This document shows, one piece after another, positions 46,149-57,060 of a stretch of DNA of 64,000 nucleotides (positions are counted from its first letter, which is position 1; each line of letters opens with the position of its first letter). A program made the position numbers and the translations under genes. The stretch comes from Hypericum androsaemum (taxonomy: Eukaryota; Streptophyta; Magnoliopsida; Malpighiales; Hypericaceae): positions 8,581,176 through 8,645,175 of the forward strand of contig OZ023187.1 of the NCBI GenBank assembly GCA_963995505.1, read 5' to 3'. The notes under the pieces were generated by a model that was not told where the DNA came from, ran no database searches, and was given only the letters and a program-made list of their open reading frames with translations.

Positions 46149-47048
46149 CAAAGTTCTTAAAAATGACCCGGAGGTCAACCAAAAAATTGGTCCGATCTTT
46201 GGGTCGATCGGTCGGTCAGACTGTCGGTCCGGCCGAAACTTTTTATTTTTCAAAATATTTTAAATAGATGTAAATAATATGTGTTTACTAGTTGCTTACC
46301 TTGAGAATTATTAATTCTAATTCTCTGCACTAGTGGAAGAAGCCCAAGAAAAAGTTATAAACACTAGGCCCAATAGAAAAAGCCCATGAAATCACCTAAA
46401 GTCCAAAGAGGCAAAGAAGAGGTTGTAGTGTTTGCCTTGGAAGGTTTTTGGAGATTGGTCACGAGAGAGAAGAGATGGATTCTTTTTTTGAGATTTGAGA
46501 AGAGATGGATTTCAAGGAGGAGAATTCCATGAAGAAGTAGATCCAACCTAGGCTTAACCCAACATCCAATCTCCTCCTCCCATCCTTTTTCTTCCTCCTC
46601 TCCTCTCTTCTTCCTCCCGTCCTTCTTTTTCCTCCTCTCCTCTCTTCTTCCTCCCATCCTTCTTCAAAGAGATACCCAGTTGAAAATTTTGTCAAAGAAG
46701 GAGGCGTCCCCTTCCCTCTCCTTGTCCCTGGAGAGAAATACTGAAGCCGGAGGTCGTTGGTCGGCAATTTGGGGCGATGGATGGAGCAAGTTTGAGAAAA
46801 ATCTGATGGATGTGAATTTAGGGTTTAGGGAAAAATTAGGGGAAAATCAGTTTTATTTCTGAGTTTGGGCGAAAACCTAACCAACCGAAAATTTTTAGGT
46901 CAAAATTTAGATCGAATCACCCGGTTTGATTAGATTTTGACCGGTTGGTAAGGTTGGTATTTTAATGCCCAAACTCGGTACACCTTTGCTTTCGATTCAT
47001 GATCTGACTAGTCAGACCACCGGTCAAACTATATTTTTGAAAACCATG
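46149..47048. repeat. MITE-like inverted-repeat element, larger copy
   Basis: The left end reads GTTCTTAAAAATGACCCGGA. The right end in reverse gives GGTTTTCAAAAATATAGTTTG, and both sides carry GGTC/GACC-rich text (GATCGGTCGGTCAGACTG, GACTAGTCAGACCACCGG). Relatives are at 40748 and 57540. The centre (46320-46860) is a different sequence with a strong pyrimidine tract, perhaps a captured 5' UTR. The small frame 46680-46862 is not recognisable. Confidence 0.45.
46560..46672 (+). repeat. Polypyrimidine tract with a direct repeat
   Basis: Nearly pure C/T for about 110 bases. The phrase CCTCCTCTCCTCTCTTCTTC occurs twice, 48-50 bases apart, each followed by CTCCC and TCCTT. It has triplex-forming potential but no evident function. 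Confidence 0.75.
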
Positions 47049-47049
47049 T

Positions 47050-47400
47050 TTATTACCTAGATCCCTTTTTGTGGGGACTACCCATGTCCCCACTGAATCT
47101 TAACCCGTCTCATATCAGAATTGGATTTATCCCGCTGCTATCCAGCAGTCCAGATGAGACTCATGAGGAACATGGGCATGTGAATTGAACCATAACAAAT
47201 TTCATAAAAGCGACAAATCTAAAATTGTGGGTTCGACCTCCTGGGCATGGATTGGGTACAAGGAGTCTAATCCTGTACCAAACAGAATAGGGGGTAAAAC
47301 AGTCAAAAAATGTAAAAAGGAGGACGCGTTAGGGCTGACGCGTATGATGGTGGGGGCTGACGCGTGTGGGAACGCATGCCTGAAGCCTCAACTTTTAATT
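47050..47400. other. Gene-free stretch left of the inverted AATGGT array
   Basis: 47105-47190 is a copy of the dispersed repeat also seen near 44820. 47230-47300 has an inverted repeat (GGTACAAGGAGTCTAATCC with GGATTAGACTCC in reverse within CTAATCCTGTACC). 47325-47380 has two GCTGACGCGT words. No gene. Confidence 0.35.
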
Positions 47401-47890
47401 TATATTTATTTAATTAATTATAATTTTATTAAATATTTATCTCATACTATTTTATCGTTACCGGCCTGCCATTTGGTCATTACCGAGTATGCCTTTTTAT
47501 TGTAACCGGACATTCTATTTTATCGTACTCCGCTCTGCCATTTAGTAATAACCGGAGATGCCATTTAATTACAACTGGGCATGCCATTTTATCGTACATG
47601 GTCTACCATTTGGTCATTACTGAGCATGCCTTTTTATTGTTTCCAGACATGTCATTTTATCGTGCCTGGCTCTGCCATTTGATTGTAACCAAACATACCA
47701 TTTGATTGTAAACGGGCATGCTATTTTATCGTAACATGGCATGCCATTTGGTCATAACATAGCATGTCATTTTACCGTAACCAGGCCTGCCGTTTGAACA
47801 TAACCGGGCCTGTCATTTGAACGTAATTGGGCATGCCATTTTATCGTCATCGGGACTGCCATTTGGTCATTGTCGGGCATATCACTTTGG
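47400..47890 (-). repeat. Degenerate 22-24-bp array, AATGGT family in reverse orientation
   Basis: Plus-strand units such as GCCATTTGGTCATTACCGAG, GCCATTTTATCGTACATGG and GCCATTTGATTGTAACC. In reverse these read GATAAAATGGCATGCCCGGT, matching the right half of the array at 37780-38625. About 20 units. Its right end is close to the left LTR of element 2 (47987). Confidence 0.82.
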
Positions 47891-47986
47891 ACATACATCA
47901 TGAACAAAAAATACGAACAAACGATTTAACTATCCACTAAATCCAACTTTACACGCTTGAAAAAACTATTTCAAAGAGAGGGGGAG

Positions 47987-49579
47987 TGAAAGGAAGGATT
48001 TTCACCCTTCTTGCAATAAAGAGTAAGTACGGGATTGTCGTCCCACGAGGACTAAGCTAGGCCACAAATGTGACTCAACCACTAGTTTAGGACTATAAGG
48101 AATGGAGGTGTCAATTCCAAATACGGTTGGTTACTACAACGACTAAATACAAGAAGATTTAAACAATAAAGGAAATAGTGGGCTTGGTGCCAATGACACT
48201 AAATAACCAAATGGCATGTGGGGTTTATTAAGTTCGTGTTATGGTCCGGATGTTTCGAAGGCAACTAATCAACGCTCTCGCGACAAATTAGTATAAATCG
48301 ATTCTTACTAGACTTAGATGAACTAACCACGCTCTCGTGACAAATTAGGCATCTAATCTAACTAATCACCAACTATACTTACCATCCTTTGGACAACTAG
48401 TCACCTAAGGTGATCTCTCATCAATAGGCAACTAGTTAACTAGTTAAATGGTCCGTCAATCCTAACATCTCTCGGCGATTAGCATTAACTTAGTTCATAA
48501 TCAAGGTGATCAATCAAGATTACGCATTAAACATATTAACAAGTTCACAAACCTTAACATATTATCCCCACAAAACCATTGGCTAAATAAATGCCATCAA
48601 GGCACCTAACCCACAAATAAACTACTCACACATGTTCATCATACAACTCAACTCATCCATTGAACAAAGCAAGCAAAACAAGAACATTAAAAGATAGAGT
48701 AAGAGAGAGCTCAAAATGGTCTTCAAGCTTCCAATCTTCTTCCTTCAAGTTCCCTTCACAAGCTTCAACAATGGCTTCCTCTCCTAGCTTCTTTTTGGCC
48801 ACATTTTTCTCTTCTTCTCCTCTTCAATGGTGAATCACGTTTTTGGTCCAAGGGAGAGAGGTTGGCAGCCACGGAATGTTTGTTCTTCGAGAAGAGGAAG
48901 AGAGAGTGAATGGTGGAGAATGGTGTGTTGGAAAGTGGAAGTAGTGGGAGACAAATTGACTCAAAACATGGAAGTGGAGCACTAATGTCTAAAAGTTTTC
49001 CACTAAGGGAATCAAAAGAAGGCACTTATACTAGTTTTTGGCTTGAGGAGTGCCAGCCACGAAATTCACTATTCATGCCCAAAAATGGGCCCAAAACAAA
49101 TCCTAAGATTTGGCCCAACCGTCAGATTTGTTGGCAGATTCGAAGGTCAACTTTAGACGCGATTTTCCTCCCACTTGGACTCAGATTTGGAAGAAGTCCA
49201 TGACGACAAAGTTGTAGCTCCGGATATCTTCTTTCCAACGCCATCTTGCTTGCCTCCATTGGACTTCGGATGAGAAAGTTATCGGCATTTGAGTCGCAAG
49301 GGGTCAGTTTTACTCCATGCTCTCTTGGGTCTCATAAAACGCCAATCGTCCCGGCTGATCCGATCGCCTATGACGCATCCCTCGGCACACGAACGTCCAC
49401 CATTACTGTAACAAGACTCCTATCAAGAAAGAATCACAATAAAAATCACAAGACTATACTAAAACGAACATAACACATAATCCGAGACAATGATGTCAAA
49501 TAACGAACAAACATACTAGAAACAATAGAAAATCAATACTAAAACATACACAAATGATAGAGTGTTTTCACACTCATCA
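47987..49579 (-). repeat. 3' LTR of element 2
   Basis: Starts TGAAAGGAAGGATTTTCACC and ends TTTTCACACTCATCA on the plus strand. Co-linear with 55352-56944 without large gaps, and clearly the same family as the element 1 LTRs (shared CTTGCAATAA, CTAAGCTAGGCC, ACACATGTTCATCAT). Confidence 0.95.
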
Positions 49580-52077
49580 CACCCCCACACTTGAATCATT
49601 GCTTGTCCTCAAACAATGCTCATACAAACACAATCACAATAACAATCACAAAAGAAAGAAAACATGATAAGGACAAGACTAGGCATGATCAATTCACCAT
49701 TTAACTCCCCGCAAAATCTCAAACTTGCATCAAAAGACCACCCCACTACCTAGTTAGTTCATCAACCCAAACACAAAGAGTAAGAACCGGTAGACACCTC
49801 ACCACTCGATGGTTTAACCAAGTGTTATCACTATGTAAAAGACACTAGAAGGTTAACCACTCAGAGGTTCAGAAATTTTTAGCTCACGATTTGTAAGTAG
49901 CCAACTTCCTATCTCTCGCATACGGGATCGATGTCTTTCAAAATATCCTACGTCCTACTCAACAGTGTCTCAAAGTCGTGTGGTTGCTCATGAACCGGGG
50001 GCTTTCAATCGGGTTGTAATGGGGCTAAGGTATTGGTGAGATAATATATATGGATAGTAGTTAAACCACCCAATCCGAGGACTTGTTGCCAAAGCATTCT
50101 AGTCTCTCGTCTATTCCACACATCCTCACCATAAAGAGTTAAAGCACACTCTCAAAATACACCCATTTTCTAAGACCGCGTAGCACGAGTTATGCCAATT
50201 ATTAATGCCTTATTCAACCTTCACTTTTCTTTCTTTTCTTTTCTTTTCTTTTCTTCTTTTTTTTTCTTTTCTTTCTTCTACAAACACAAACTTGGCATTT
50301 TCTAGGCAAGAACTCGGCTTCTTTGTATGGCCTCTCAATTTCCCAAATTCATAATGAATTAACCCATAAGAACACTAAGTTACCAACTAAACCCAATACA
50401 TATCATTTCCCAAAAAGTGTAAACTTATGCGTCCTCGGATCGGATGACCAAAGGTTGGGAGGATGGTGGATGTAAGGCTTAAAGTTGGTATACATATAGT
50501 ATGATCAATGAATGGCTCGGCTCAATGGGTTAAAGCAATGGATATAAAGGTTCTTGGCTCTAAAACTCTAGGCTCAATTTCAAAGGATTAGCCCCCGCCA
50601 TTCACTAACGCCACACAACAAAGACCATGTCAAGTACTAGTAGGATACCTCGATCAACCGAACTCATGTAGGCACCTCATGAATAAATGAAGACGGTTGT
50701 CTCCTCCTTCGGCTCAAAGTTCCTCACAAGGTCACTCATCAACCCTCTAGTCTAATCTACAAAGTGAGACCACGAGTCTAAACAACCGAGGGTGAGGTTT
50801 CTACAAGTTCTTAGGCCTTGTGCTCGAGCCCATTTCCTAACTAGGTGTGTGGTAAGCTTCTAACAAAAGTTGAAGAATTTTGAAGGGGGTCAAATTTTGA
50901 AAATTTACGCCAAATCATTGCCTAAACAAGACAAACTAAACCTAAACATACAAAAGGATTCCTAAGTGAAACCACACCCCCACACTTGAAAAACACCTTG
51001 TCCTCAAGGTGTAGGGAGCACATAGACATATAAATAATTAAGCTATACTAACAAATGTATTAAGAACTAAGCACGAACATCAATCAAACATAAAGAACAA
51101 GACATCATAAAGATATAGCAAACTCAAGACATCACGAAGACAAGAAAATAACTAAAGAAAAATAAAGTGCTAGGAAACTTCCCTTAGTCTTGAGTTGGAG
51201 ATGGTGGTGGTGGTGGGATGTTGTATTCGGATCGCTCCACCATTTGCTGGATGTAATAGCCTTGATGTCAAAGTTCCCGCTCCATTTGTTTATTTTGGGC
51301 ATTTATGGTGGGCATTACCTCTGGGATCTTGCTCCATCGATCAGTTGCGTGGATTGGGAGGATTTTGGAGGTAGGGTTCTAATGGATTTAGTTGGAAACG
51401 ATTTGAGACCCCTTCCACCCTAAACTAGAAGAAGTCATCAACTACAAAGTTTTCGGCCTATCTCTTAGTCCATAGCAATAAGAATCACCTCAATCCGAGT
51501 CTCGAGCACCAAGATATGGCCTATTTAATGTACGGGACTGTCGGGCTTGAGGACTTGCGACCGCAAGTTAACTTGCGATCGCAAGTTTGGTCGTTTTGAT
51601 TCCCGTCTGTGACTATGAAGGACTTGCGATCGCAAGTTGGGTCGATTTTCCATATTCCTTCGATTTGAGGCTCCTTCCACCCCGAACTAGAAGAAATCAT
51701 CAACTACAAAGTTTTAGGCCTACCTCTTAGCTATCCATATCCACAAGAATCAGCTCCATTGGATGCTCGAGCATCAAGATATGGTTTATTTACTAATGAT
51801 AGGTGAGGTGTCCTTGTGCCTTCAAAAATGCCCCTGGCTTCTAGAGAAATGCCACGACCATGGCCCTCGTTAACTATCCAATCGTCGAAGATAAGTTCGA
51901 ATTTCTTGAGATCACCTTCAAAATGCAAAGAAATACCGTAAGCATGAATCGATGCTTCAAAATCATACCCGACTAAGAACAAACGTAATAAGAAAAACAC
52001 ATATAGACTATGACAATATAAAGACAATACAAAAACATGCTAAGTTATAGTCGTTAGCTTGACTTTACTCCCCTTTT
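49580..52077 (-). other. 3' non-coding region of element 2
   Basis: About 2.5 kb between the ORF stop and the 3' LTR. It matches the same region of element 1 block by block (CATTGCTTGTCCTCAA, CACTCGATGGTTTAACC, CTTGGCATTTTCTAGGCAA, GGTGTAGGGAGCACATA), but without the coding segment that interrupts element 1 at 22968-23700. A decayed copy of the small ORF is at about 51190-51420. Confidence 0.8.
51553..51637. repeat. AACTTGCGATCGCAAGTT palindromes in element 2
   Basis: Three palindromes in 85 bases: ACTTGCGACCGCAAGT (51553-51568, one centre mismatch), AACTTGCGATCGCAAGTT (51570-51587, perfect 18-mer) and ACTTGCGATCGCAAGT (51622-51637, perfect). They occupy the position, relative to integrase, where element 1 has GCCACGATCGTGGC palindromes. 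A weaker GCCACGACCATGGC is at 51850-51863. Confidence 0.9.
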
Positions 52078-55000
52078 TCATGTATCGGAGGGTGAAGTCA
52101 CGGGTTGCACCTCCGAACTTCGTTCCACATCGCCACCAAGGTAAATCTTACACCTTTGGCCATTCACCTTGAAAAATCCTCCATTACTTCTTTCCAATTT
52201 GAGGGTTCCAAATGGAAAAACTTTTACCACCTTGAATGGTCCACTCCACTTGGACTTGTGTTTTCCCGGGAAAAGTCCCAATCGGGAGTTGTAGAGTAGC
52301 ACTTGATCACCCTCCTTGAACTCTTTCTTCACGATGTGGGCATCATGTTTCTTGTTCGTATTCTCCTTATGAAGCCTTTCCACCCCTGGCTTGGCTTCCT
52401 CCTCTAAGTGGATGTAATGCATAATCATGTCTGGATTTGTCCCCTTGATATCAGATATTTGGCACGCCATGGCCTTAATTCTTTTGGTAACAACTTCAAG
52501 CACCTTCTCTTCTTGCTCCTTAGAGAGCTTGTTGGAGATGATAATGGGAAGTCGTCCTTCATCCTTTAAGAATGCATATCGTAAATGGGAGGGCAACTCT
52601 TTTAACTCCAAGCTTGGAGCCTTAATGATGGAAGGTGGAGTAGGATACTTCAAATCAATCTCCAAATCCTCATGGAGACCTTTTTTATAAGCTTCTCCCA
52701 TGAACTCTTCCAAGTCATCCTCTTCTTGTTCTCCATTAATCTTTTCCTCCATTCTATCTTCAATCCTCGATATGCTCTCCTTGCCCAACTTGAGGACACC
52801 ATCATCAACCATATCAATCTTCATGCATACGCCTTCATCAAGAGGGTGGCGCATTGTATTGGACATCTTAAACTCTACTTTCTCCTCCCCTATTCGGAGG
52901 ACCAATCTTCCTTCATGTACGTCCACCAAGGCACGTGCCGTGTTGAGAAATGGTCGGCCAAGAATTAATGGACAACTCTTGTCCTCTTCGAAATCCAACA
53001 CCACAAAGTCCACGGGGAAGATAAACTTATCAATCTTCAACAAGACATCCTCCACAACCCCGAATGGCTTCTTCATGGTTTGGTCCGCCAATTGGAGACG
53101 CATAGAAGTGGGTTTCACCTCACATAAGCCAAGTCTCCTCATAATAGACAAAGGCATCAAATTAATGCTAGCTCCTAAATCACATAAGCATTTGGGAAAC
53201 TCAACATCACCAACAAAACCAGGGATAGTGAAACTCCCCGGATCTTTTAACTTTGTCGGGAGATCTTTAGAGATGAGAGAGCTACACTTCTCTGTGAGGG
53301 CCACCGTCTCTCCATCTTTCCACTTCCTCTTCTTAGTGATGAGTTCCTTGAGAAACTTTGAGTATTGCGGCAATTGATAAAACATCTCAAGAAAAGAAAC
53401 ACTGATCTGGATGTTCTTCATCTTCTCCATGAAGCCAATAAACTTGTCATCCATTACATTCTTCTTCTTCACTCTGTGAGGGAATGGTAGTCGAGGAGTT
53501 TTAGGTGGTGGTGGCACGTAGACTTCTTCTTCAGCACTCTCAACTGGTGGACTCTTCTCCTTCTCCACCTCTTCGATTTCAGCTTCATTCTTCCCTTTGT
53601 CATCGACCTTCTCTTCGTTTTCTCTTGATTTCCTCCTTTCTTTGGCATCAATTTCCTTGCCACTCCTCAAAGAAATTGCACACACATTTCCTCGAGGATT
53701 CACTTCCGTGGAGCTAGGAAGAGGGCCGGACGCTCTATGGGTACTTGCACTTGCTATTTGCCTAAGTTGCCTCTCTATATTATGCATGGCGGTTGCTTGA
53801 CCCTTGAGGATTTGTTCAAGGTTATCTTGCCTTGATGCTTGCTGTTGTATGGCTGCCAAAATTTGGCCTTGTTGGCTAACCACCCCTCCAACTTCTTGCA
53901 TAAACTTTTCCATCTTGTCAAACCTCTCCTCAATATTTCCCATCCGATCCATCAAAGAGAAACGTGGTTGGAAACTCGGAGGAGGTCCTTGTTGTGTAGT
54001 ACGAAGAGGAAGTCCCTTATCCGGAATAATCGCCATGTTCTCGCCACTATTCCCTCCCTTCCAAGAGAAGTTTGGGTGATTTCTCCACCCCGGATTGTAG
54101 GTGGAGGAATAGGGGTTATTTTCCATCCTATTTGCTCCTTGACCTTGGCCTTGTCCTTGGCCACCAACAAAGTGTGCTTGCTCCACTTCTGTGTTCATCA
54201 TAGCACATTCTTGCATCCAATGGCCAGCATTTCCACATGCTTCACAAGTCGTCCTTACGGCTGCCATATTGGTATTGTTCAAGCTAAGATCGTTCACTTT
54301 TCTTGCCAACATTGCCAATTGGGCTTCAATAGAGGAGGCAACATCAACATCAATCACTCCCTTTTGCTGGTCAATAGGTTGTCTTCCTCTCTCATTTGCC
54401 ATAAGGATATTTGTAGCTGCTAATTCTTCCACGATGTGGTAGGCATCATCCCTCTCTCTTCTCAAAAAGGATCCATTAGAGGCAGCATCAACAGTCCCCC
54501 TTGTAGAGGGTCCAAGATCAAAGTAAAAATTTTGGAGTAAAGACTCCTCTGATATATTGTGGTGTGGACAACTCCTTTGTAATCCCTTGAATCTCCCCCA
54601 AGCTTCACTCAACGACTCATTCTCAAATTGTTGGAAGTTGTTAATCTCCTTGATGAGTCTATTTGTCTTGGAGAATGGAAAATACTTGTCAAGGAAGGCA
54701 TTAGCTAGCTCTTCCAATGTCGTAATTGTTGTCCCAACGAGATTCTTATACCATATCTTTGCTTGGTCCTTCAAGGTAAATGGGAACAACCTCAGCTTCA
54801 CAGCATCGTCGGTAGCACCATTGTGCTTGAAGGTGTCGGCTATCTCCAGAAAATTAGCAATATGGTCGTTTGGATCTTCATTCGGTAATCCATAGAATTG
54901 GACCGAAGCTTGGAGCATGTGAATCACTGCTGGCTTGATCTCGAAGGTGTTAGCTTGAATAGCAGGCCTGGGAACTCCAGACATTGCCCCTCTCAAGGTG

Positions 55001-55233
55001 GGCCTAGCATAGTCCATGAGAGACCTTCGAGGAACTCCAACTCCTTGCGCATCGCCTTGCGGAGCTCCTTGTGGAGCTTCTTGCACATGAGGTTGTTGAT
55101 TCATCCTTGTTTGTGTCCTTCTCTCTTGTCGCAACACCCTTTCCAAGTATCCAATGTCAACGTCTACTCCGATCGGAATGTTGTTCGTTGAGCGAGTTGA
55201 GCGCATGCGACAAATAAGTACCCTATAAGACAA
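52078..55233 (-). CDS. Gag-protease-integrase-tail fusion protein of element 2 (1051 aa)
   Basis: Uninterrupted. Gag core at about residues 100-240 (FYGLPNEDPNDHIANFLEI, DQAKIWYKNLVGT, FENESLSEAWGRFKGLQ). Zinc knuckle CEACGNAGHWMQEC at about 330-343. A Gly-Gln run, coiled-coil-like MDRMGNIEERFDKMEKFMQE, and a proline-rich VYVPPPPKTPRLPFP follow. Aspartic protease: CLCDLGASINLMPLS at about 682-696 and PLILGRPFL near 755. At about residue 953 the frame passes directly from the protease-RT linker (EEEAKPGVERL) to the end of integrase ([19 protein letters not shown]). RT, RNase H and the integrase catalytic core are missing without a frame break. The start at 55233 could instead be the Met ten codons on (MRSTRSTNN). 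Gag and protease look functional; replication is not possible from this ORF alone. Confidence 0.93.
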   Translation of the reverse strand: MSYRVLICRMRSTRSTNNIPIGVDVDIGYLERVLRQERRTQTRMNQQPHVQEAPQGAPQGDAQGVGVPRRSLMDYARPTLRGAMSGVPRPAIQANTFEIKPAVIHMLQASVQFYGLPNEDPNDHIANFLEIADTFKHNGATDDAVKLRLFPFTLKDQAKIWYKNLVGTTITTLEELANAFLDKYFPFSKTNRLIKEINNFQQFENESLSEAWGRFKGLQRSCPHHNISEESLLQNFYFDLGPSTRGTVDAASNGSFLRRERDDAYHIVEELAATNILMANERGRQPIDQQKGVIDVDVASSIEAQLAMLARKVNDLSLNNTNMAAVRTTCEACGNAGHWMQECAMMNTEVEQAHFVGGQGQGQGQGANRMENNPYSSTYNPGWRNHPNFSWKGGNSGENMAIIPDKGLPLRTTQQGPPPSFQPRFSLMDRMGNIEERFDKMEKFMQEVGGVVSQQGQILAAIQQQASRQDNLEQILKGQATAMHNIERQLRQIASASTHRASGPLPSSTEVNPRGNVCAISLRSGKEIDAKERRKSRENEEKVDDKGKNEAEIEEVEKEKSPPVESAEEEVYVPPPPKTPRLPFPHRVKKKNVMDDKFIGFMEKMKNIQISVSFLEMFYQLPQYSKFLKELITKKRKWKDGETVALTEKCSSLISKDLPTKLKDPGSFTIPGFVGDVEFPKCLCDLGASINLMPLSIMRRLGLCEVKPTSMRLQLADQTMKKPFGVVEDVLLKIDKFIFPVDFVVLDFEEDKSCPLILGRPFLNTARALVDVHEGRLVLRIGEEKVEFKMSNTMRHPLDEGVCMKIDMVDDGVLKLGKESISRIEDRMEEKINGEQEEDDLEEFMGEAYKKGLHEDLEIDLKYPTPPSIIKAPSLELKELPSHLRYAFLKDEGRLPIIISNKLSKEQEEKVLEVVTKRIKAMACQISDIKGTNPDMIMHYIHLEEEAKPGVERLHKENTNKKHDAHIVKKEFKEGDQVLLYNSRLGLFPGKHKSKWSGPFKVVKVFPFGTLKLERSNGGFFKVNGQRCKIYLGGDVERSSEVQPVTSPSDT

Positions 55234-55330
55234 ACAACAAAGGCACTAAGTAACAATAACCAAGTAAACAAAAAATAATAATAAGTGTCCCAATCCAAGT
55301 TCGTAAGCCAAATTAAGCGTCTAGTACTTA

Positions 55331-55350
55331 ATCCCCGGCAACGGCGCCAA
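55331..55350 (-). promoter_or_regulatory. Primer-binding site of element 2
   Basis: The minus strand reads TGGCGCCGTTGCCGGGGA two bases after the 5' LTR, identical to element 1. A leader of about 100 bases separates it from the ORF. Confidence 0.88.
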
Positions 55351-55351
55351 T

Positions 55352-56944
55352 TGAAAGGAAGAATTTTCACCCTTCTTGCAATAAAGAGTAAGTACGGGAT
55401 TGTCGTTCCACGAGGACTAAGCTAGGCCACAAATGTGACTCAACCACTAGTTTAGGACTATAAGGAATGGAGGTGTCAATTCCAAACACGGTTGGTTACT
55501 ACAACGACTAAATACAAGAAGATTTAAACAATAAAGGAAAGAGTGGGCTTGGTGCCAATGACACTAAATAACCAAATGGCATGTGGGGTTTATTAAGTTC
55601 GTGTTATGGTCCGGATATTTCGAAGGCAACTAATCAACGCTCTCGCGACAAATTAGTCTAAATCGATTCTTACTAGACTTAGATGAACTAACCACGCTCT
55701 CGTGACAAATTAGCCATCTAATCTAACTAATCACCAACTATATTTACCATCCTTTGGATAACTAGTCACCTAAGGTGATCTCTCATCAATAGGCAACTAG
55801 TTAACTAGTTAAATGGTCCGTCAATCCTAACATCTCTCGGCGATTAGCATTAACTTAGTTCATAATCAAGGTGATCAATCAAGATTACGCATTAAACACA
55901 TTAACAAGTTCACAAACCTTAACATATTATCCCCACAAAACCATTGGCTAAATAAATGCCATCAAGGCACCTAACCCGCAAATGAACTACTCACACATGT
56001 TCATCATACAACTCAACTCATCCATTGAACAAAGCAAGCAAAACAAGAACATTAAAAGATAGAGTAAGAGAGAGCTCAAAATGGTCTTCAAGCTTCCAAT
56101 CTTCTTCCTTCAAGTTCCCTTCACAAGCTTCAACAATGGCTTCCTCTCCTAGCTTCTTTTTGGCCACATTTTTCTCTTCTTCTCCTCTTCAATGGTGAAT
56201 CACGTTTTTGGTCCAAGGGAGAGAGGTTGGCAGCCACGGAATGTTTGTTCTTCGAGAAGAGGAAGAGAGAGTGAATGGTGGAGAATGGTGTGTTGGAAAG
56301 TGGAAGTAGTGGGAGACAAATTGACTCAAAACATGGAAGTGGAGCACTAATGTCTAAAAGTTTTCCACTAAGGGAATCAAAAGAAGGCACTTATACTAGT
56401 TTTTGGCTTGAGGAGTGCCAGCCACGAAATTCACTATTCATGCCCAAAAATGGGCCCAAAACAAATCCTAAGATTTGGCCCAACCGTCAGATTTGTTGGC
56501 AGATTCGAAGGTCAACTTTAGATACGATTTTCCTCCCACTTGGACTCAGATTTGGAAGACGTCCATGACGACAAAGTTGTAGCTCCGGATGTCTTCTTTC
56601 CAACTCCACCTTGCTTGCCTCCATTGGACTTTGGATGAGAAAGTTATCGGCATTTGAGTCGCAAGGGATCAGTTTTGCTCCATGCTCTCTTGGGTCTCAT
56701 AAAACGCCAATCGTCCCGGCTGATCCGATCGCCTATGACGCATCCCTCGGCACACGAACGTCCACCATTACCGTGACAAGACACCTATCAAGAAAGAATC
56801 ACAATAAAAATCACAAGACTATACTAAAACGAACATAACACATAATCCGAGACAATGATGTCAAATAACGAACAAACATACTAGAAACAATAGAAAATCA
56901 ATACTAAAACATACACAAATGATAGAGTGTTTTCACACTCATCA
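55352..56944 (-). repeat. 5' LTR of element 2
   Basis: Pairs with 47987-49579 at equal length. Differences seen by eye include GGATTTTC/GAATTTTC, GGATGTTTCG/GGATATTTCG, TTAGGCATC/TTAGCCATC and CAAATAAACT/CAAATGAACT. Confidence 0.95.
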
Positions 56945-57060
56945 GGGAGAGAGAGAGAGTGTGTAAGAGAGAGAGAGAGAGAGAGAGCAAGAGAGAGAGA
57001 GCAAGAGAGAGAGTGTGTGAGGGAGAAGAAGGGAAATAGGAAGGAAGGAAAAAGTAGAGA
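56945..57060 (+). repeat. (GA)n-rich microsatellite
   Basis: Runs of GAGAGAGAGAGA with GTGTGT and GCAAGA interruptions, followed by GGGAGAAGAAGGG. The first five bases are the target duplication of element 2, so the element inserted at the edge of this tract. Confidence 0.9.

Larger units (their letters stand above)
47987..56944 (-). mobile_element. Athila/Tat-like Ty3/gypsy element 2 (young, deleted pol)
   Basis: The LTRs, 47987-49579 and 55352-56944, are both 1593 bp. The flanks are GGGAG (47982-47986) and GGGAG (56945-56949), a perfect 5-bp target duplication in a GA-rich site. The PBS TGGCGCCGTTGCCGGGGA lies inside the right LTR and a polypurine tract (GTGTGGGGGTG) inside the left LTR, so the element reads on the minus strand. 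By eye the LTRs differ at roughly 25 positions (about 1.6 percent), so insertion is recent. The single long ORF lacks RT and RNase H, so movement would need helper proteins. Confidence 0.95.
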
